Below are positions 32,438 through 42,100 of a stretch of DNA of 64,000 nt, piece by piece. Where the stretch lies: assembly GCA_014647935.1 (NCBI GenBank), contig BMQD01000003.1, positions 372,001-436,000 of the forward strand, in the 5' to 3' direction. This DNA comes from Planomonospora parontospora (GTDB lineage Bacteria > Actinomycetota > Actinomycetes > Streptosporangiales > Streptosporangiaceae). Both the position numbers and the translations under genes were made by a program. How positions within the stretch are numbered: position 1 is the first letter of the stretch; each line of letters opens with the position of its first letter. The notes beneath the pieces are model-generated. The model was given only the letters and a program-made list of their open reading frames with translations, did no database searches and was not told the DNA's origin.

Positions 32438-33619
32438 GTGGACCTGTTCGAACATCAGGCGAAGGAGCTCTTCGCGGAGTACGGCATTCCCGTGCCGCGC
32501 GGCATCGTCGCGCACACCGTGGAGGAGGCACGCGCGGCAGCGGAGGAGCTGACCGGCCGTGTCGTCGTCAAGGCCCAGGTCAAGACCGGTGGCCGAGGCA
32601 AGGCGGGCGGCGTGAAGGTCGCCGACGACGCCGCCGACGCCGAGCGGAAGGCCACCGACATCCTCGGGATGGACATCAAGGGCCACACGGTCCACAAGGT
32701 CCTGATCGAGGAGGCCAGCGCGATCGCGGAGGAGTACTACTTCTCCTTCCTGCTCGACCGTGCGAACCGCACCTTCCTCGCCATCTGCTCCGCCGCCGGC
32801 GGAATGGACATCGAAGAGGTCGCGCACAACACCCCCGAGAAGGTCGCGAAGATCCCGGTCTCCCCGCTCACCGGCGTCGACCGGGCCAGGGCCCGCGAGA
32901 TCGCCGTGGCCGGCGGGCTGCCGGAGAAGGCGCTCGACGGCGCCGCCGAGCTCATCGAGAAGCTCTGGGCCGCCTTCGTCGACGAGGACGCCTCCCTGGT
33001 CGAGGTGAACCCGATGATCCTGTCCGCCGACGGCCAGGTGAAGGCCCTCGACGGCAAGGTCACCCTCGACGACAACGCCGCCTTCCGCCAGCCCGAGCAC
33101 GAGGCCTACGCCGACAAGGCCGCCGAGGACCCGCTGGAGGCCGCGGCCAAGGCCAAGGACCTCAACTACGTCAAGCTCGACGGCAGCGTCGGCATCATCG
33201 GCAACGGCGCGGGCCTGGTCATGAGCACCCTGGACGTCGTCGCCTACGCGGGCGAGGCGTTCCCCGGGCAGCCCAAGCCCGCCAACTTCCTGGACATCGG
33301 CGGCGGCGCCTCGGCCGAGGTGATGGCGGCCGGCCTGGAGATCATCATCTCCGACCCGTCGGTGAAGTCGATCTTCGTGAACGTGTTCGGCGGCATCACC
33401 GCCTGCGACGCGGTCGCCAACGGCATCGTGTCCGCCTTCCAGCTGCTGGAGAGCCGCGGCGAGGCCGTCACCCGACCCCTGGTCGTCCGCCTGGACGGCA
33501 ACAACGCCCTGCTGGGGCGGCAGATCCTGGCCGACGCCAAGCTTGCCGGCGTCGAGCTGGTCGACACGATGGACGAGGCGGCCAAGCGCGCCGCCGAGCT
33601 CGCTGCGGTAGGTGCGTAA
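32438..33619 (+). CDS. sucC: succinyl-CoA synthetase beta subunit
   Basis: A 393-residue ATP-grasp protein. [20 protein letters not shown] starts the family domain. [18 protein letters not shown] lies in the nucleotide-binding region and [15 protein letters not shown] in the ligase domain. It binds the nucleotide and pairs with SucD to interconvert succinyl-CoA and succinate with ATP or GTP formation. The GTG at 32438 has AAGGA upstream. Its TAA overlaps the sucD ATG, so translation is coupled. Confidence 0.96.
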   Translation: MDLFEHQAKELFAEYGIPVPRGIVAHTVEEARAAAEELTGRVVVKAQVKTGGRGKAGGVKVADDAADAERKATDILGMDIKGHTVHKVLIEEASAIAEEYYFSFLLDRANRTFLAICSAAGGMDIEEVAHNTPEKVAKIPVSPLTGVDRARAREIAVAGGLPEKALDGAAELIEKLWAAFVDEDASLVEVNPMILSADGQVKALDGKVTLDDNAAFRQPEHEAYADKAAEDPLEAAAKAKDLNYVKLDGSVGIIGNGAGLVMSTLDVVAYAGEAFPGQPKPANFLDIGGGASAEVMAAGLEIIISDPSVKSIFVNVFGGITACDAVANGIVSAFQLLESRGEAVTRPLVVRLDGNNALLGRQILADAKLAGVELVDTMDEAAKRAAELAAVGA

Positions 33620-34494
33620 TGGCTATCTGGCTGACCGAGAACAGCAAGATCATCGTTCAGGGCATGACCGGCGGGGAGGGCACCAAGCACACCCGCCGCA
33701 TGCTCGCCGCCGGCGCCCGGGTGGTGGGCGGCGTCAACGCCCGCAAGGCCGGCACCGTGCACGAGGGTCTGCCGGTGTTCGGCACCGTGGCCGAGGCCAT
33801 GGCCGAGACCGGTGCGGACGTGTCGGTGGTGTTCGTGCCGCCGGCCTTCACCAAGGACGCCGTCAAGGAGGCCGTCGACGCCGGCATCCCGCTCTGCGTG
33901 GTGATCACCGAGGGCGTGCCGGTGCACGACACCACCGAGTTCTGGGCGTACGCGGTGGCCAAGGGCGGCAAGACGCGGATCATCGGCCCGAACTGCCCGG
34001 GCATCGCCTCGCCGGGCGCCTCGAACGCGGGGATCATCCCGGCCGACATCACCACCGCCGGCCGGATCGGGCTCGTGTCGAAGTCGGGCACGCTGACCTA
34101 CCAGCTCATGTACGAACTGCGCGACTTCGGGTTCTCCACCGCGGTGGGCATCGGCGGCGACCCGGTGATCGGCACGACGCACATCGACGCGCTGGAGGCC
34201 TTCCAGGCCGACCCGGGCACGGACGCGATCGTGATGATCGGCGAGATCGGCGGAGACGCCGAGGAGCGGGCCGCGGCCTACATCGAGCAGCACGTGACCA
34301 AGCCGGTCGTGGCCTACGTGGCGGGGTTCACCGCGCCTGAGGGCAAGACCATGGGTCACGCGGGCGCGATCGTCTCGGGCTCGGCCGGGACCGCGCAGGC
34401 CAAGAAGGAGGCGCTGGAGAAGGTCGGCGTGCGGGTCGGCAAGACCCCCAGCGAGACCGCCCGCCTCATGCGCGAGGTCATGCGGTCCCGCTGA
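33619..34494 (+). CDS. sucD: succinyl-CoA synthetase alpha subunit
   Basis: A 291-residue protein with a CoA-binding Rossmann domain ([20 protein letters not shown]) and a ligase domain ([18 protein letters not shown]). The phosphorylated histidine is in [15 protein letters not shown], where Gly-His-Ala is invariant. The start overlaps the sucC stop by one base. An 18-bp hairpin ends the operon at 34582-34622. Confidence 0.96.
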   Translation: MAIWLTENSKIIVQGMTGGEGTKHTRRMLAAGARVVGGVNARKAGTVHEGLPVFGTVAEAMAETGADVSVVFVPPAFTKDAVKEAVDAGIPLCVVITEGVPVHDTTEFWAYAVAKGGKTRIIGPNCPGIASPGASNAGIIPADITTAGRIGLVSKSGTLTYQLMYELRDFGFSTAVGIGGDPVIGTTHIDALEAFQADPGTDAIVMIGEIGGDAEERAAAYIEQHVTKPVVAYVAGFTAPEGKTMGHAGAIVSGSAGTAQAKKEALEKVGVRVGKTPSETARLMREVMRSR

Positions 34495-34581
34495 CCGCCC
34501 GTGCCGGACCGCACCGCACGGCGCGGTCCGGCCGCCACTCGGCGGTCTCAGCGGTTCTCCAGCGGTTCGGCAGAAGTGATT

Positions 34582-34622
34582 CGACAGAGGCGTCCGGCGT
34601 GTTCCGCCGGACGCCTCTGTCG
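34582..34622 (+). terminator. sucCD terminator
   Basis: CGACAGAGGCGTCCGGCG (34582-34599) pairs perfectly with 34605-34622 over TGTTC. It is 88 bp after sucD. There is no U-tract, as is common in high-GC organisms. Confidence 0.75.
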
Positions 34623-34701
34623 CGTCCCGGTCCTCTCTCGCGCCCCACGCGTCCCGGTCCTCTCTCGCGCCCCACGCGTCCCGGTCCTCCCTCGTGCCCG
34701 C
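34621..34701. repeat. three 27-bp tandem repeats
   Basis: Units begin at 34621, 34648 and 34675 with CGCGTCCCGGTCCTC; the third copy diverges after about 20 bases. The first unit starts in the base of the sucCD hairpin. The rest of the gap to 34842 shows no gene. Confidence 0.9.
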
Positions 34702-34842
34702 AGGGTGCGCCTCCCGGGAAGCGCCTGCGGGCTCCGCCTTCCCGGAGACCGGTCCGACTCGCGGCATTCCTCCCGTACGGCGTGCGACACGCGGACCGAT
34801 GAGCGCCCGCCTACCAGAAGATCGGTGAGACCATCGGGTACT

Positions 34843-36501
34843 GTGACGGCCCTTCTCGACCATTTCCGGACGGCTCCCCGAACCGTCCTCAGTCGCATCC
34901 CCCTGCCCGGCGCCACGGGTGACGACGACGTCCGCAGGCCGCTCCCCGTCTCAGGAATGCTCGCAGCCGCCTGGACGCTCGGCGTCGGCCTCGCGGTGCT
35001 CACCACGCTCACCCTGGTCGGCTGGATCGCCGCTCCCCGGGGCACGCTCGACGGCGGCCTGCCCGAGGTCTTCCGCACCGCGGCGCAGCTCTGGCTGGCC
35101 GCGCACCACGCGGGGTTCGCGATTCCCGGCGGGTCGGTCGGGCTGATCCCCCTCGGGCTGGTGGCCCTACCCGCCTTCCTGCTCTACCGCGCCGGGATCT
35201 GGATGGCCCGCGACGCGGACCTGCGGCTGCGGCTGCCCGCCCGGCTGCCCAGGAACAGCCCCAAGGAGCAGGCCAACGCCCGGCGGCGGGCCCAGCTGGT
35301 CCTGATCGCGCAGGCGGGCGTCTCGCTGGCGGCGCCGTACGCGCTGCTGGCGGGGGTGGTCGCGCTCGTCGCCCGCAACCCGATCACCCAGCCGTTCCTG
35401 GGGGAGGCGCTGGTCAGCCACCTGATCCTGGCCTTCGTCGCGGGTTCGCTGGCGACCGTCAGGGCGATCGGGCCGTGGCGGGTGATGCCGCGCCTGCTGC
35501 CCGAGCGGCTGCGCTCGGTCGCGGGCGGCACCGCCGCCGCCCTGGGGATCATGCTGCTGGCGGGCGCCCTGCTGGTGCTCGGCGCCGTCGTGGCGGGATT
35601 CGACGAGGTCCGGCACCTGACGGACGTGCTGGCCCCCGGGGTCGTCGGCGGCCTGCTGCTCGTGCTGGTCCAGGGACTCTACCTGCTCAACGCGTTCGTC
35701 TGGGGGATGGCCTACATCGCCGGGCCCGGCTTCGCGGTCGGGACCGGCACGCTGATCGCCCCGACCGGGGTGCAGCTGGGCACCGTGCCCAGCCTGCCGA
35801 TCCTGGGTGCGCTGCCCGAGGCGGGTCCGACCCCGGCCTGGCTCATGGCGGTGATCGCGGTCCCGTTCGTCGCCGGGGCGGTGGCGGGTGTCGTGCTGGT
35901 CAGGATCGCGCCCTCTCCCACCTACGAGGGCGCGCCGCTGTGGGGTTTCGCCTGCGGCATCGCCACCGGCTGCGCGGCCGGTGCGCTGGCGGCGCTGTCC
36001 GGCGGTGCGCTCGGCGGCGGCAGGCTGGTCGAGATGGGTCCCGCGGCCTGGGAGGTCATGCTCTCGGTGACGCTGGAGACGGGGGTCGCCGCGGGCATCT
36101 CGGCGGGACTGGCCAACTGGTGGCTGATCTTCCGGGGCCACAACACCGCCGTCACCAGGGCGGCGGCGAAGGCCGCCTCGGCGGCGGCGCCCGTGCGCAA
36201 GGCGGGCGCGAAGCTGGCCATGGCCGCGGGGTCGGTGACCGGCCGGGCCAGGGCCGCCGACGCGGACGAGCACCGCGCGCTCCCGGGCCACTGGCTGGAC
36301 GCCACCGAGTGCGACACCCAGCCGATCCCGGTCATCCGGGACGACTGGGAGGACGAGCACGCCTCCGCCGCCGCGGAGAAGCCGCAGCGGAACCGGCGTC
36401 CGGAGCCGCCCCGGCCGCCCCGGCGCGACATCGTGGACGAGAGCGACGACAAGGGCGGGCACGTGATCTACGTGGACCCCTACGCCTGGGACCGCGACTG
36501 A
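34843..36501 (+). CDS. PerM-like DUF6350 integral membrane protein
   Basis: A 552-residue protein with about eight to ten hydrophobic helices, for example MLAAAWTLGVGLAVLTTLTL, LVLIAQAGVSLAAPYALLAG and FVWGMAYIAGPGFAVGTG. A polar C-terminal tail of about 110 residues follows. The family (DUF6350) includes the Mycobacterium tuberculosis protein PerM, which lies between sucD and purN there as well and supports cell division stress tolerance. The GTG at 34843 gives MTALLDHF; no strong ribosome site is seen. The position between sucCD and purNH supports orthology. Confidence 0.85.
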   Translation: MTALLDHFRTAPRTVLSRIPLPGATGDDDVRRPLPVSGMLAAAWTLGVGLAVLTTLTLVGWIAAPRGTLDGGLPEVFRTAAQLWLAAHHAGFAIPGGSVGLIPLGLVALPAFLLYRAGIWMARDADLRLRLPARLPRNSPKEQANARRRAQLVLIAQAGVSLAAPYALLAGVVALVARNPITQPFLGEALVSHLILAFVAGSLATVRAIGPWRVMPRLLPERLRSVAGGTAAALGIMLLAGALLVLGAVVAGFDEVRHLTDVLAPGVVGGLLLVLVQGLYLLNAFVWGMAYIAGPGFAVGTGTLIAPTGVQLGTVPSLPILGALPEAGPTPAWLMAVIAVPFVAGAVAGVVLVRIAPSPTYEGAPLWGFACGIATGCAAGALAALSGGALGGGRLVEMGPAAWEVMLSVTLETGVAAGISAGLANWWLIFRGHNTAVTRAAAKAASAAAPVRKAGAKLAMAAGSVTGRARAADADEHRALPGHWLDATECDTQPIPVIRDDWEDEHASAAAEKPQRNRRPEPPRPPRRDIVDESDDKGGHVIYVDPYAWDRD

Positions 36502-36532
36502 GTCCGCGACCGGGTCAGGGGCCGCGACCGGG

Positions 36533-36943
36533 TCAGGGGCCGAACGGGAAGCGCAGCTGGCCGGGCTCGACGAAGGGAAGCTTCTTCCTCATCGAGTCCT
36601 CCAGCCGGTTGAGGCACTCGTCCTGGGCGGTGACGGTGCTCGCGCCGCGGCGGCACTCCTCGTAGGCGGACAGTTCGTCGCGCAGGTAGAACTGGAACGC
36701 CGACGCCATGATCGAGAACAGGAGCGCCGCCGACGCGATGGCGATGCCGGCGACGGCCGTGCCGATCGGCTTGGAGACCGACCTGAGCGCGGGGATCGCC
36801 CGGATCGAGACGACGAGCGCGAAGACCGACATGACCAGTCCCGCCATCGGGAGCATGAGGGTCATCACCGCCGACGCGAACGCGAGCCACAGGGCCCGCC
36901 GCCCCGCGCTCTCCGCCGGCCGTAGCTGGACGGGTGTCGCCAT
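36533..36943 (-). CDS. small membrane protein (DUF4190-like)
   Basis: A 136-residue protein with three hydrophobic segments (ALWLAFASAVMTLMLPMAGL, MSVFALVVSIRAIPAL and AVAGIAIASAALLFSIMASA). A charged C-terminus with two cysteines (YEECRRG ... DECLNRL) follows. The ATG at 36943 has AGGAGG five bases upstream. It is divergent from purN and convergent with the PerM-like gene. Function unknown. Confidence 0.75.
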   Translation of the reverse strand: MATPVQLRPAESAGRRALWLAFASAVMTLMLPMAGLVMSVFALVVSIRAIPALRSVSKPIGTAVAGIAIASAALLFSIMASAFQFYLRDELSAYEECRRGASTVTAQDECLNRLEDSMRKKLPFVEPGQLRFPFGP

Positions 36944-36953
36944 GCCAACCTCC

Positions 36954-36983
36954 TTGCGTCGCCCGAGCGGACGGACCTATACC
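36954..36983 (+). promoter_or_regulatory. possible purN promoter
   Basis: TTGCGT (36954-36959) and TATACC (36978-36983) are spaced 18 bp apart, 41 bases upstream of the purN GTG. This fits a primary-sigma promoter. Confidence 0.5.
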
Positions 36984-37023
36984 CTTGCAGCGGCGTGAGT
37001 CCCCGTCCGAATGGAGTGCGTCG

Positions 37024-37650
37024 GTGTCATCCCAGGCCGCTCGGCTTGTGGTTCTCGTGTCCGGATCTGGAACAAACCTACAGGCCCTGCTGGACGCCGT
37101 GGCAGACGAGGGTTACGGCGCCCGGATCGTGGCGGTGGGCGCCGACCGCGACGGGATCGAAGGACTGGCCCGTGCGGAGCGCGCCGGAGTGCCGGTCTTC
37201 GTCGAGCGCGTCGCGGACCATCCCGACCGCGCGGCGTGGGACCGGGCGCTCGCGGCCAGGATCGCGGAGCACGAACCCGATCTGGTGGTCTGCGCCGGGT
37301 TCATGAAGATCCTCGGCGCGCCGACGCTGACCGCCTTCCCCGTGCTCAACACCCACCCCGCGCTGCTGCCGGCCTTCCCAGGCGCGCACGGGGTCCGCGA
37401 CGCCCTGGCGTACGGGGTGCGGGTCACCGGCTGCACCGTGATGCTCGCCGACGCCGGGGTCGACACCGGCCCGATCATCGCCCAGGAGGCCGTCCGCGTC
37501 TACGACGGCGACGACGAGCACACCCTGCACGAGCGCATCAAGACCGTCGAGCGGGGGCTGCTCGTCGACACCGTCGGCCGGATGGCCCGCGAGGGCTGGA
37601 CGGTCACCGGCCGGACCGTCCGCCTCGGCCGGCCCGCCGCCGTCGGCTGA
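37024..37650 (+). CDS. purN: phosphoribosylglycinamide formyltransferase
   Basis: A 208-residue GAR transformylase. The nucleotide-binding start is [20 protein letters not shown] and the folate side [20 protein letters not shown]. The catalytic Asn-His-Asp set is in [15 protein letters not shown] and [15 protein letters not shown]. It formylates GAR in step 3 of purine synthesis. The GTG at 37024 has GGAG seven bases upstream. It is followed by purH 140 bp later on the same strand. Confidence 0.96.
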   Translation: MSSQAARLVVLVSGSGTNLQALLDAVADEGYGARIVAVGADRDGIEGLARAERAGVPVFVERVADHPDRAAWDRALAARIAEHEPDLVVCAGFMKILGAPTLTAFPVLNTHPALLPAFPGAHGVRDALAYGVRVTGCTVMLADAGVDTGPIIAQEAVRVYDGDDEHTLHERIKTVERGLLVDTVGRMAREGWTVTGRTVRLGRPAAVG

Positions 37651-37790
37651 CTCCGGCCGACACGCGCCCCGATACGTGCCTGGCAGCCGCCCGGCACCTG
37701 CTCGACCCCCGCCGACCAGGCGGCCGGGCGACCCGGCGGATGAGCCGGGCGCCCCCGGAAGAACCGGAACCGACACAGGAGGACCGAGAA

Positions 37791-39335
37791 GTGACCCGCA
37801 TCGCCATCCGGCGCGCGTTGATCGCGGTGTACGACAAGAGCGGGCTGGAGGAGCTGGCACGCGGGCTCGACGCCGCGGGGGTGGAGATCGTCTCCACCGG
37901 CGGCACCGCCGCGAAGATCGCCTCCTTCGGCGTCCCGGTCACCCCGGTGGAGGCGCTGACCGGGTTCCCCGAGTGCCTCGACGGCCGGGTCAAGACCCTG
38001 CACCCGCGCGTGCACGCGGGACTGCTCGCCGACGGCGGCAACCCCGCCCACGTCGCGCAGCTGGAGGAGCTGGAGATCGACCCGTTCCAGCTGGTCGTCG
38101 TCAACCTCTACCCGTTCCAGCAGACCGTCGCCTCCGGCGCCTCCGACGCCGAGTGCGTGGAGCAGATCGACATCGGCGGCCCGGCGATGATCCGCGCCGC
38201 CGCCAAGAACCACGGCACCGCCGCGGTCGTGGTGGACCCGGCCGCCTACGGCGACGTGCTCGCCGCGGTCGCCGCCGGGGGCTTCACCCTCACCGAGCGC
38301 CGCCGCCTGGCGGCCGCCGCCTACGCGCACACCGCCTCCTACGACACCGCGGTGGCCTCCTGGTTCGCCGACGTCTACACGGCGGAGGAGGGCACCTGGC
38401 CCGCTTTCATGGGGGCCTCCTGGGAGCTGTCGGCCGCCCTGCGCTACGGGGAGAACCCGCACCAGCGCGCCGCGCTCTACACCGCGGGCACCGGCGGGCT
38501 GGCCGGAGCCGAGCAGCTGCACGGCAAGGAGATGTCCTACAACAACTACCTCGACGCCGACGCGGCCTGGCGGGCGGCGTGGGACTTCGCCGAGCCCGCC
38601 GTCGCGATCATCAAGCACCAGAACCCGTGCGGCATCGCGGTCGGGGCCGACGTCGCCGAGGCGCACCGCAAGGCCAACGCCTGCGACCCGGTCTCGGCCT
38701 ACGGCGGCGTCATCGCGGTCAACGGCGAGGTCACCGAGGAGCTGGCCCGGCAGATCGCCGAGGTCTTCACCGAGGTCGTGGTCGCCACCGGGTTCACCGC
38801 CGGGGCGCTGGCCGTACTGACCGAGAAGAAGAACCTCCGCCTGCTGGCCTGCCCCGAGGGGCCGGCCAACCCGGCCGAGTTCCGCCGGATCGACGGAGGT
38901 CTGCTGGTGCAGACCGCCGACCGGGTGGACGCCTCCGGCGACGCGGCCGAGGCCTGGGAGCTCAAGGCGGGCCCCGCGGCGTCGGCGGAGGTCCTCGCGG
39001 ACCTGGCCTTCGCCTGGAAGGCGTGCCGCTCGGTGAAGTCCAACGCGATCCTGCTGGCCGCGGGCGGCGCGAGCGTCGGCGTCGGCATGGGCCAGGTCAA
39101 CCGGGTCGACTCGGCCCAGCTCGCGGTCTCCCGCGCCGGTGACCGCGCCGCCGGGTCGGTGGCGGCCTCCGACGCGTTCTTCCCCTTCGCCGACGGGCTC
39201 AAGGTGCTCGTCGACGCGGGCGTGAAGGCGATCGTGGAGCCCGGCGGCTCCATCCGGGACGACGAGGTGATCGCCGCGGCCGAGGCCGCCGGGGTCACCC
39301 TCTACTTCACCGGCACCCGCCACTTCTTCCACTAG
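37791..39335 (+). CDS. purH: bifunctional AICAR transformylase/IMP cyclohydrolase
   Basis: A 514-residue protein. The N-terminal MGS-like cyclohydrolase domain (1-200) carries [29 protein letters not shown] and [13 protein letters not shown]. The C-terminal AICAR transformylase has the catalytic K-H-Q-N-P-C-G segment near residue 275 and ends [14 protein letters not shown]. It makes IMP from AICAR via FAICAR. AGGAGGA precedes the GTG at 37791 by seven bases. Purine repression sites were not identified. Confidence 0.96.
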   Translation: MTRIAIRRALIAVYDKSGLEELARGLDAAGVEIVSTGGTAAKIASFGVPVTPVEALTGFPECLDGRVKTLHPRVHAGLLADGGNPAHVAQLEELEIDPFQLVVVNLYPFQQTVASGASDAECVEQIDIGGPAMIRAAAKNHGTAAVVVDPAAYGDVLAAVAAGGFTLTERRRLAAAAYAHTASYDTAVASWFADVYTAEEGTWPAFMGASWELSAALRYGENPHQRAALYTAGTGGLAGAEQLHGKEMSYNNYLDADAAWRAAWDFAEPAVAIIKHQNPCGIAVGADVAEAHRKANACDPVSAYGGVIAVNGEVTEELARQIAEVFTEVVVATGFTAGALAVLTEKKNLRLLACPEGPANPAEFRRIDGGLLVQTADRVDASGDAAEAWELKAGPAASAEVLADLAFAWKACRSVKSNAILLAAGGASVGVGMGQVNRVDSAQLAVSRAGDRAAGSVAASDAFFPFADGLKVLVDAGVKAIVEPGGSIRDDEVIAAAEAAGVTLYFTGTRHFFH

Positions 39336-39890
39336 GAGTCCTCGGGGGCCTCCGTGCTCCCGCCTGCGAGCTCCGGCAGGAGCCCTCGGGGCTCTCTCCG
39401 TCCGCACGGCCGTCGCGTTCCGCGGCGGCCGTGTCCGCTTCCTGCTCCCCGCCTGCGCCGTCTTCCGCCGCCCGTGTGGGCCGAATCCGACCGGACGGCC
39501 GCGCGGGCCCGTCTCCGCCGTCCCTGTCTCCGCGCGGCTCCGTCTCCGGCCGGGCAGCCGTGCGGTCCTGTGTCGTGGGGAGCCCGTACGGCCGTGCACG
39601 CGCACGGCGAGCCCGTGGGGCGACCGGAGCGACCGGGCGGGGAAGTTCCGGAAAGCCCTACGGCGGAGGCCCCGCCCGCCGATACGGATGGTGCCACTCG
39701 CGCGAAGCCTCCCGGCCGACGCCGCACGGCCGCTCCTCTCCGGAACCCCAGGGCCCCGGACCGGCCGTGTGAGACAGGTCACTGGGACAGGAGACAAAAG
39801 AGTGGCGAGTTGAACACAATTTTTCGGCTCGAAAAGGTTTGGCGCGCGCTTAGCCTGTGTCATCCCTTCTCTTTCCCTTGGAGACCTCGC
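39336..39890. other. 555-bp gap without a recognisable gene
   Basis: Both strands carry open frames that are Pro/Arg/Ala-rich and lack family signatures, so I call none. The last 100 bases (39780-39890) are AT-richer and hold TCGAAAAGGTTT (39829-39840) and TAGCCT (39851-39856), probably the promoter of the 60-residue gene. Hairpins at 39380-39394 and 39405-39433 lie at the left end. Confidence 0.6.
39380..39394 (+). terminator. purH terminator candidate
   Basis: GAGCCC and GGGCTC flank TCG, 45 bases after purH. A second 8-bp stem (CACGGCCG / CGGCCGTG, 39405-39433) follows. Confidence 0.45.
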
Positions 39891-40073
39891 ATGGCCGTGC
39901 TCGACTTCCTGCTCCCCGCGCTGGTGATGATCGCCGGTTTCTGGCAGAGCCCCGTCTTCCTGGTGGCGCTCGCGCTCGGTGCGGGTTACCTGGGCGCCAA
40001 GGCCGTGGAGGTCATCCCCTTCACCCGCCGGATCATCGAGCGGCGCGAGGCCGAGGCGGCCGAGCGCGGCTGA
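39891..40073 (+). CDS. 60-residue membrane protein
   Basis: A small protein with two hydrophobic stretches ([20 protein letters not shown] and [16 protein letters not shown]) and a charged C-terminus. The ATG at 39891 has GGAG seven bases upstream and a distinct AT-rich promoter region. It is probably a real small gene, but no family is recognised. Confidence 0.6.
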   Translation: MAVLDFLLPALVMIAGFWQSPVFLVALALGAGYLGAKAVEVIPFTRRIIERREAEAAERG

Positions 40074-40128
40074 CCCGCCGTACGGCACGCGGTCCGTGGA
40101 GTCGCCCCGCCGTACGGCACACGGTCCG
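40074..40128. repeat. 32-bp direct repeat before folD
   Basis: CCCGCCGTACGGCAC is followed by GCGGTCCG at 40074-40096 and ACGGTCCG at 40106-40128, a 32-bp period with one substitution. Each copy contains CCGTACGG, a palindrome. Confidence 0.85.
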
Positions 40129-40249
40129 CGGGGCCGCCCCGGTAGACGGCGTGTGCACGGTCCACCGGCGGTCCGCGGCCCCGGCTCGGCCGGTCCGGCA
40201 GGCGGTGCCGACGGCCGGGCACGGACGATCTCATGAGAAAGTTGGCATC

Positions 40250-41107
40250 ATGAGCGCGCAGATTCTGGACGGCAAGGCCACCGCGGCGAAGATCAAGGCG
40301 AGTCTGGCGGAGCGGGTGGCCGCGCTGAAGGAGCGGGGGATCACCCCCGGGCTCGGCACGGTCCTGGTCGGCGACGACCCCGGCAGCCAGATCTACGTCG
40401 CCGGCAAGCACCGCGACTGCGCCGAGGTCGGCATCGCCTCCATCCGCAGGGACCTGCCGGACAACGCCACCCAGGCGGAGGTCGAGGAGGTCATCGACGA
40501 CCTCAACGCCTCGGCCGAGTGCACCGGCTACATCGTCCAGCTCCCGCTGCCCCGGCACCTGGACACCCAGGCGCTCCTGGAGCGGATGGACCCGGCCAAG
40601 GACGCCGACGGCCTCCACCCGGTCAACCTGGGCCGCCTGGTGCACATGGTCGACGCGCCGCTGCCCTGCACCCCGCACGGCATCGTCCTGCTCCTGCAGG
40701 AGTACGGCGTGCCGCTCAAGGGCGCCGAGGTCGTCGTGGTCGGCCGCGGCATCACGGTGGGCCGCTCGCTCGGCCTGCTGCTGACCCGCCGCTCGGAGAA
40801 CGCCACCGTCACCCTCTGCCACACCGGCACCCAGGACCTGGCGGCCCACACCCGGCGCGCCGACGTCGTCGTCGCCGCCGCGGGCGTGCCGCACCTGATC
40901 ACCGCGGACATGGTCAGGCCCGGCGCGGCCGTGCTCGACGTCGGCGTCTCCCGGGTCGAGGGGAAGATCGCCGGTGACGTCGCCCCGGACGTGGCGGACG
41001 TCGCGGGCTTCCTGACCCCCAACCCCGGCGGGGTGGGCCCGATGACCCGGGCCCTGCTGCTCGCCAACGTGGTCGAGGCCGCCGAGCGCCAGGCCGGGAC
41101 GGCCTGA
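40250..41107 (+). CDS. folD: methylenetetrahydrofolate dehydrogenase/cyclohydrolase
   Basis: A 285-residue bifunctional FolD. The catalytic region is [14 protein letters not shown] with the Lys of KHRDC, and [16 protein letters not shown] binding is [18 protein letters not shown]. The end has [20 protein letters not shown] and [13 protein letters not shown]. The cyclohydrolase Asp is in DADGLHP. It makes 10-formyl-THF for purine synthesis, which fits its place after purH. The ATG at 40250 has a weak GAGAAAG upstream. Confidence 0.95.
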   Translation: MSAQILDGKATAAKIKASLAERVAALKERGITPGLGTVLVGDDPGSQIYVAGKHRDCAEVGIASIRRDLPDNATQAEVEEVIDDLNASAECTGYIVQLPLPRHLDTQALLERMDPAKDADGLHPVNLGRLVHMVDAPLPCTPHGIVLLLQEYGVPLKGAEVVVVGRGITVGRSLGLLLTRRSENATVTLCHTGTQDLAAHTRRADVVVAAAGVPHLITADMVRPGAAVLDVGVSRVEGKIAGDVAPDVADVAGFLTPNPGGVGPMTRALLLANVVEAAERQAGTA

Positions 41108-41262
41108 CGCCCATCACGCCCCGCCCCCGAAAGCGCCACGGCCCCCGGAAACACCACGTCCACGGCCCCGGAAGCGCCACGGTCCCGGCGTCCGGATCGC
41201 CCGAGCACCGGAAGCCGGCAGCGCCCCGGGACGGACCGCGTCGCGGGCCCGGAGCCGGCCGG

Positions 41263-41919
41263 TCAGGACGCCCGGCGGCCCACGGTGGTCGGCGCCGGCG
41301 AGGGCTCGGCGCCGCCGCCGGTCGCCCGCTGGGGCGGCACGACCGGGGTGGGCCTGACCAGCCCCAGGGCCACGACCTCATTGGCCAGCCTGGTGCGCCG
41401 GTTGGTGCCCTCCGGAATCCGGAATTTCTGGTAAAGGCGGAGGAGGTGCTGCTTGACCGCCGCCTCCGTCACCACCAGATCGTCCGCGATCTCCCGAGCC
41501 GTGGCCGGGGCGACGAACGCCTCGTCCGAGAGCGCCGGGCGGCACAGCGACGTCAGCACGTCCACCTCCCGCCTGGTCAGCTCCGGCGCTGCCGCGCGGC
41601 GGAGCTCGACCTCGGGGACGAAGTCCTCGCGCGGGACCCCGCCGATCCGGCCCCGCGCGGCGCCGAAGGAGACGACGTCGCCGTCGTCGAGGACCCTCCG
41701 GGCGATCGGCCTGCCGTTCACCCGCGTGCCGTTGCGGGACAGGCCCAGGTCAACGACGTACAGGTAGGGTCCGCGCCGGACGAATTCCGCGTGCAGCCGG
41801 GACACGCTCGGATCGGTGAGCCGGATGTCGACTCCCCGGCCTCGCCCGACCGTCGTGATCTCGGGGCGCAACGGGACCACCTCGCCGGTGTCCTCGATGC
41901 GTATGAACGGCCCCTCCAC
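41263..41919 (-). CDS. FHA-domain protein with LuxR-like DNA-binding C-terminus
   Basis: Residues 1-105 form an FHA domain, with TTVGRGRGVDIRLTDPSVSR (the phosphothreonine-binding Arg and Ser-Arg) and YVVDLGLSRNGTRVNG. Residues 110-180 look like a winged/LuxR-type HTH: LTRREVDVLTSLCRPALSDE, IADDLVVTEAAVKQHL and LYQKFRIPEG. It could connect Ser/Thr kinase signalling to transcription. The ATG at 41919 is divergent from citrate synthase. The pairing suggests, but does not prove, that it controls that gene. Confidence 0.8.
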   Translation of the reverse strand: MEGPFIRIEDTGEVVPLRPEITTVGRGRGVDIRLTDPSVSRLHAEFVRRGPYLYVVDLGLSRNGTRVNGRPIARRVLDDGDVVSFGAARGRIGGVPREDFVPEVELRRAAAPELTRREVDVLTSLCRPALSDEAFVAPATAREIADDLVVTEAAVKQHLLRLYQKFRIPEGTNRRTRLANEVVALGLVRPTPVVPPQRATGGGAEPSPAPTTVGRRAS

Positions 41920-42100
41920 GGCAGTTCCTCCCCAGGTAGCCCGCCGTAACTGTTACTACAGCTCCGGCTTACCCAAACGAGGGGATGCGGAATCTCCTTT
42001 GCCAGAAGCAGAATCCTTCGTGAAATTGGTCTGGACCTCTCGAAAAGGTTTCCCCTGCTCACGGGTAGACTTCCGGGGAAGATAAGCGGAGGAAACACTC

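Noticed and set aside
39354-39772. Open frames on both strands before the 60-residue gene
   Set aside because: Low-complexity Arg/Pro sequence, no ribosome site, no family match.
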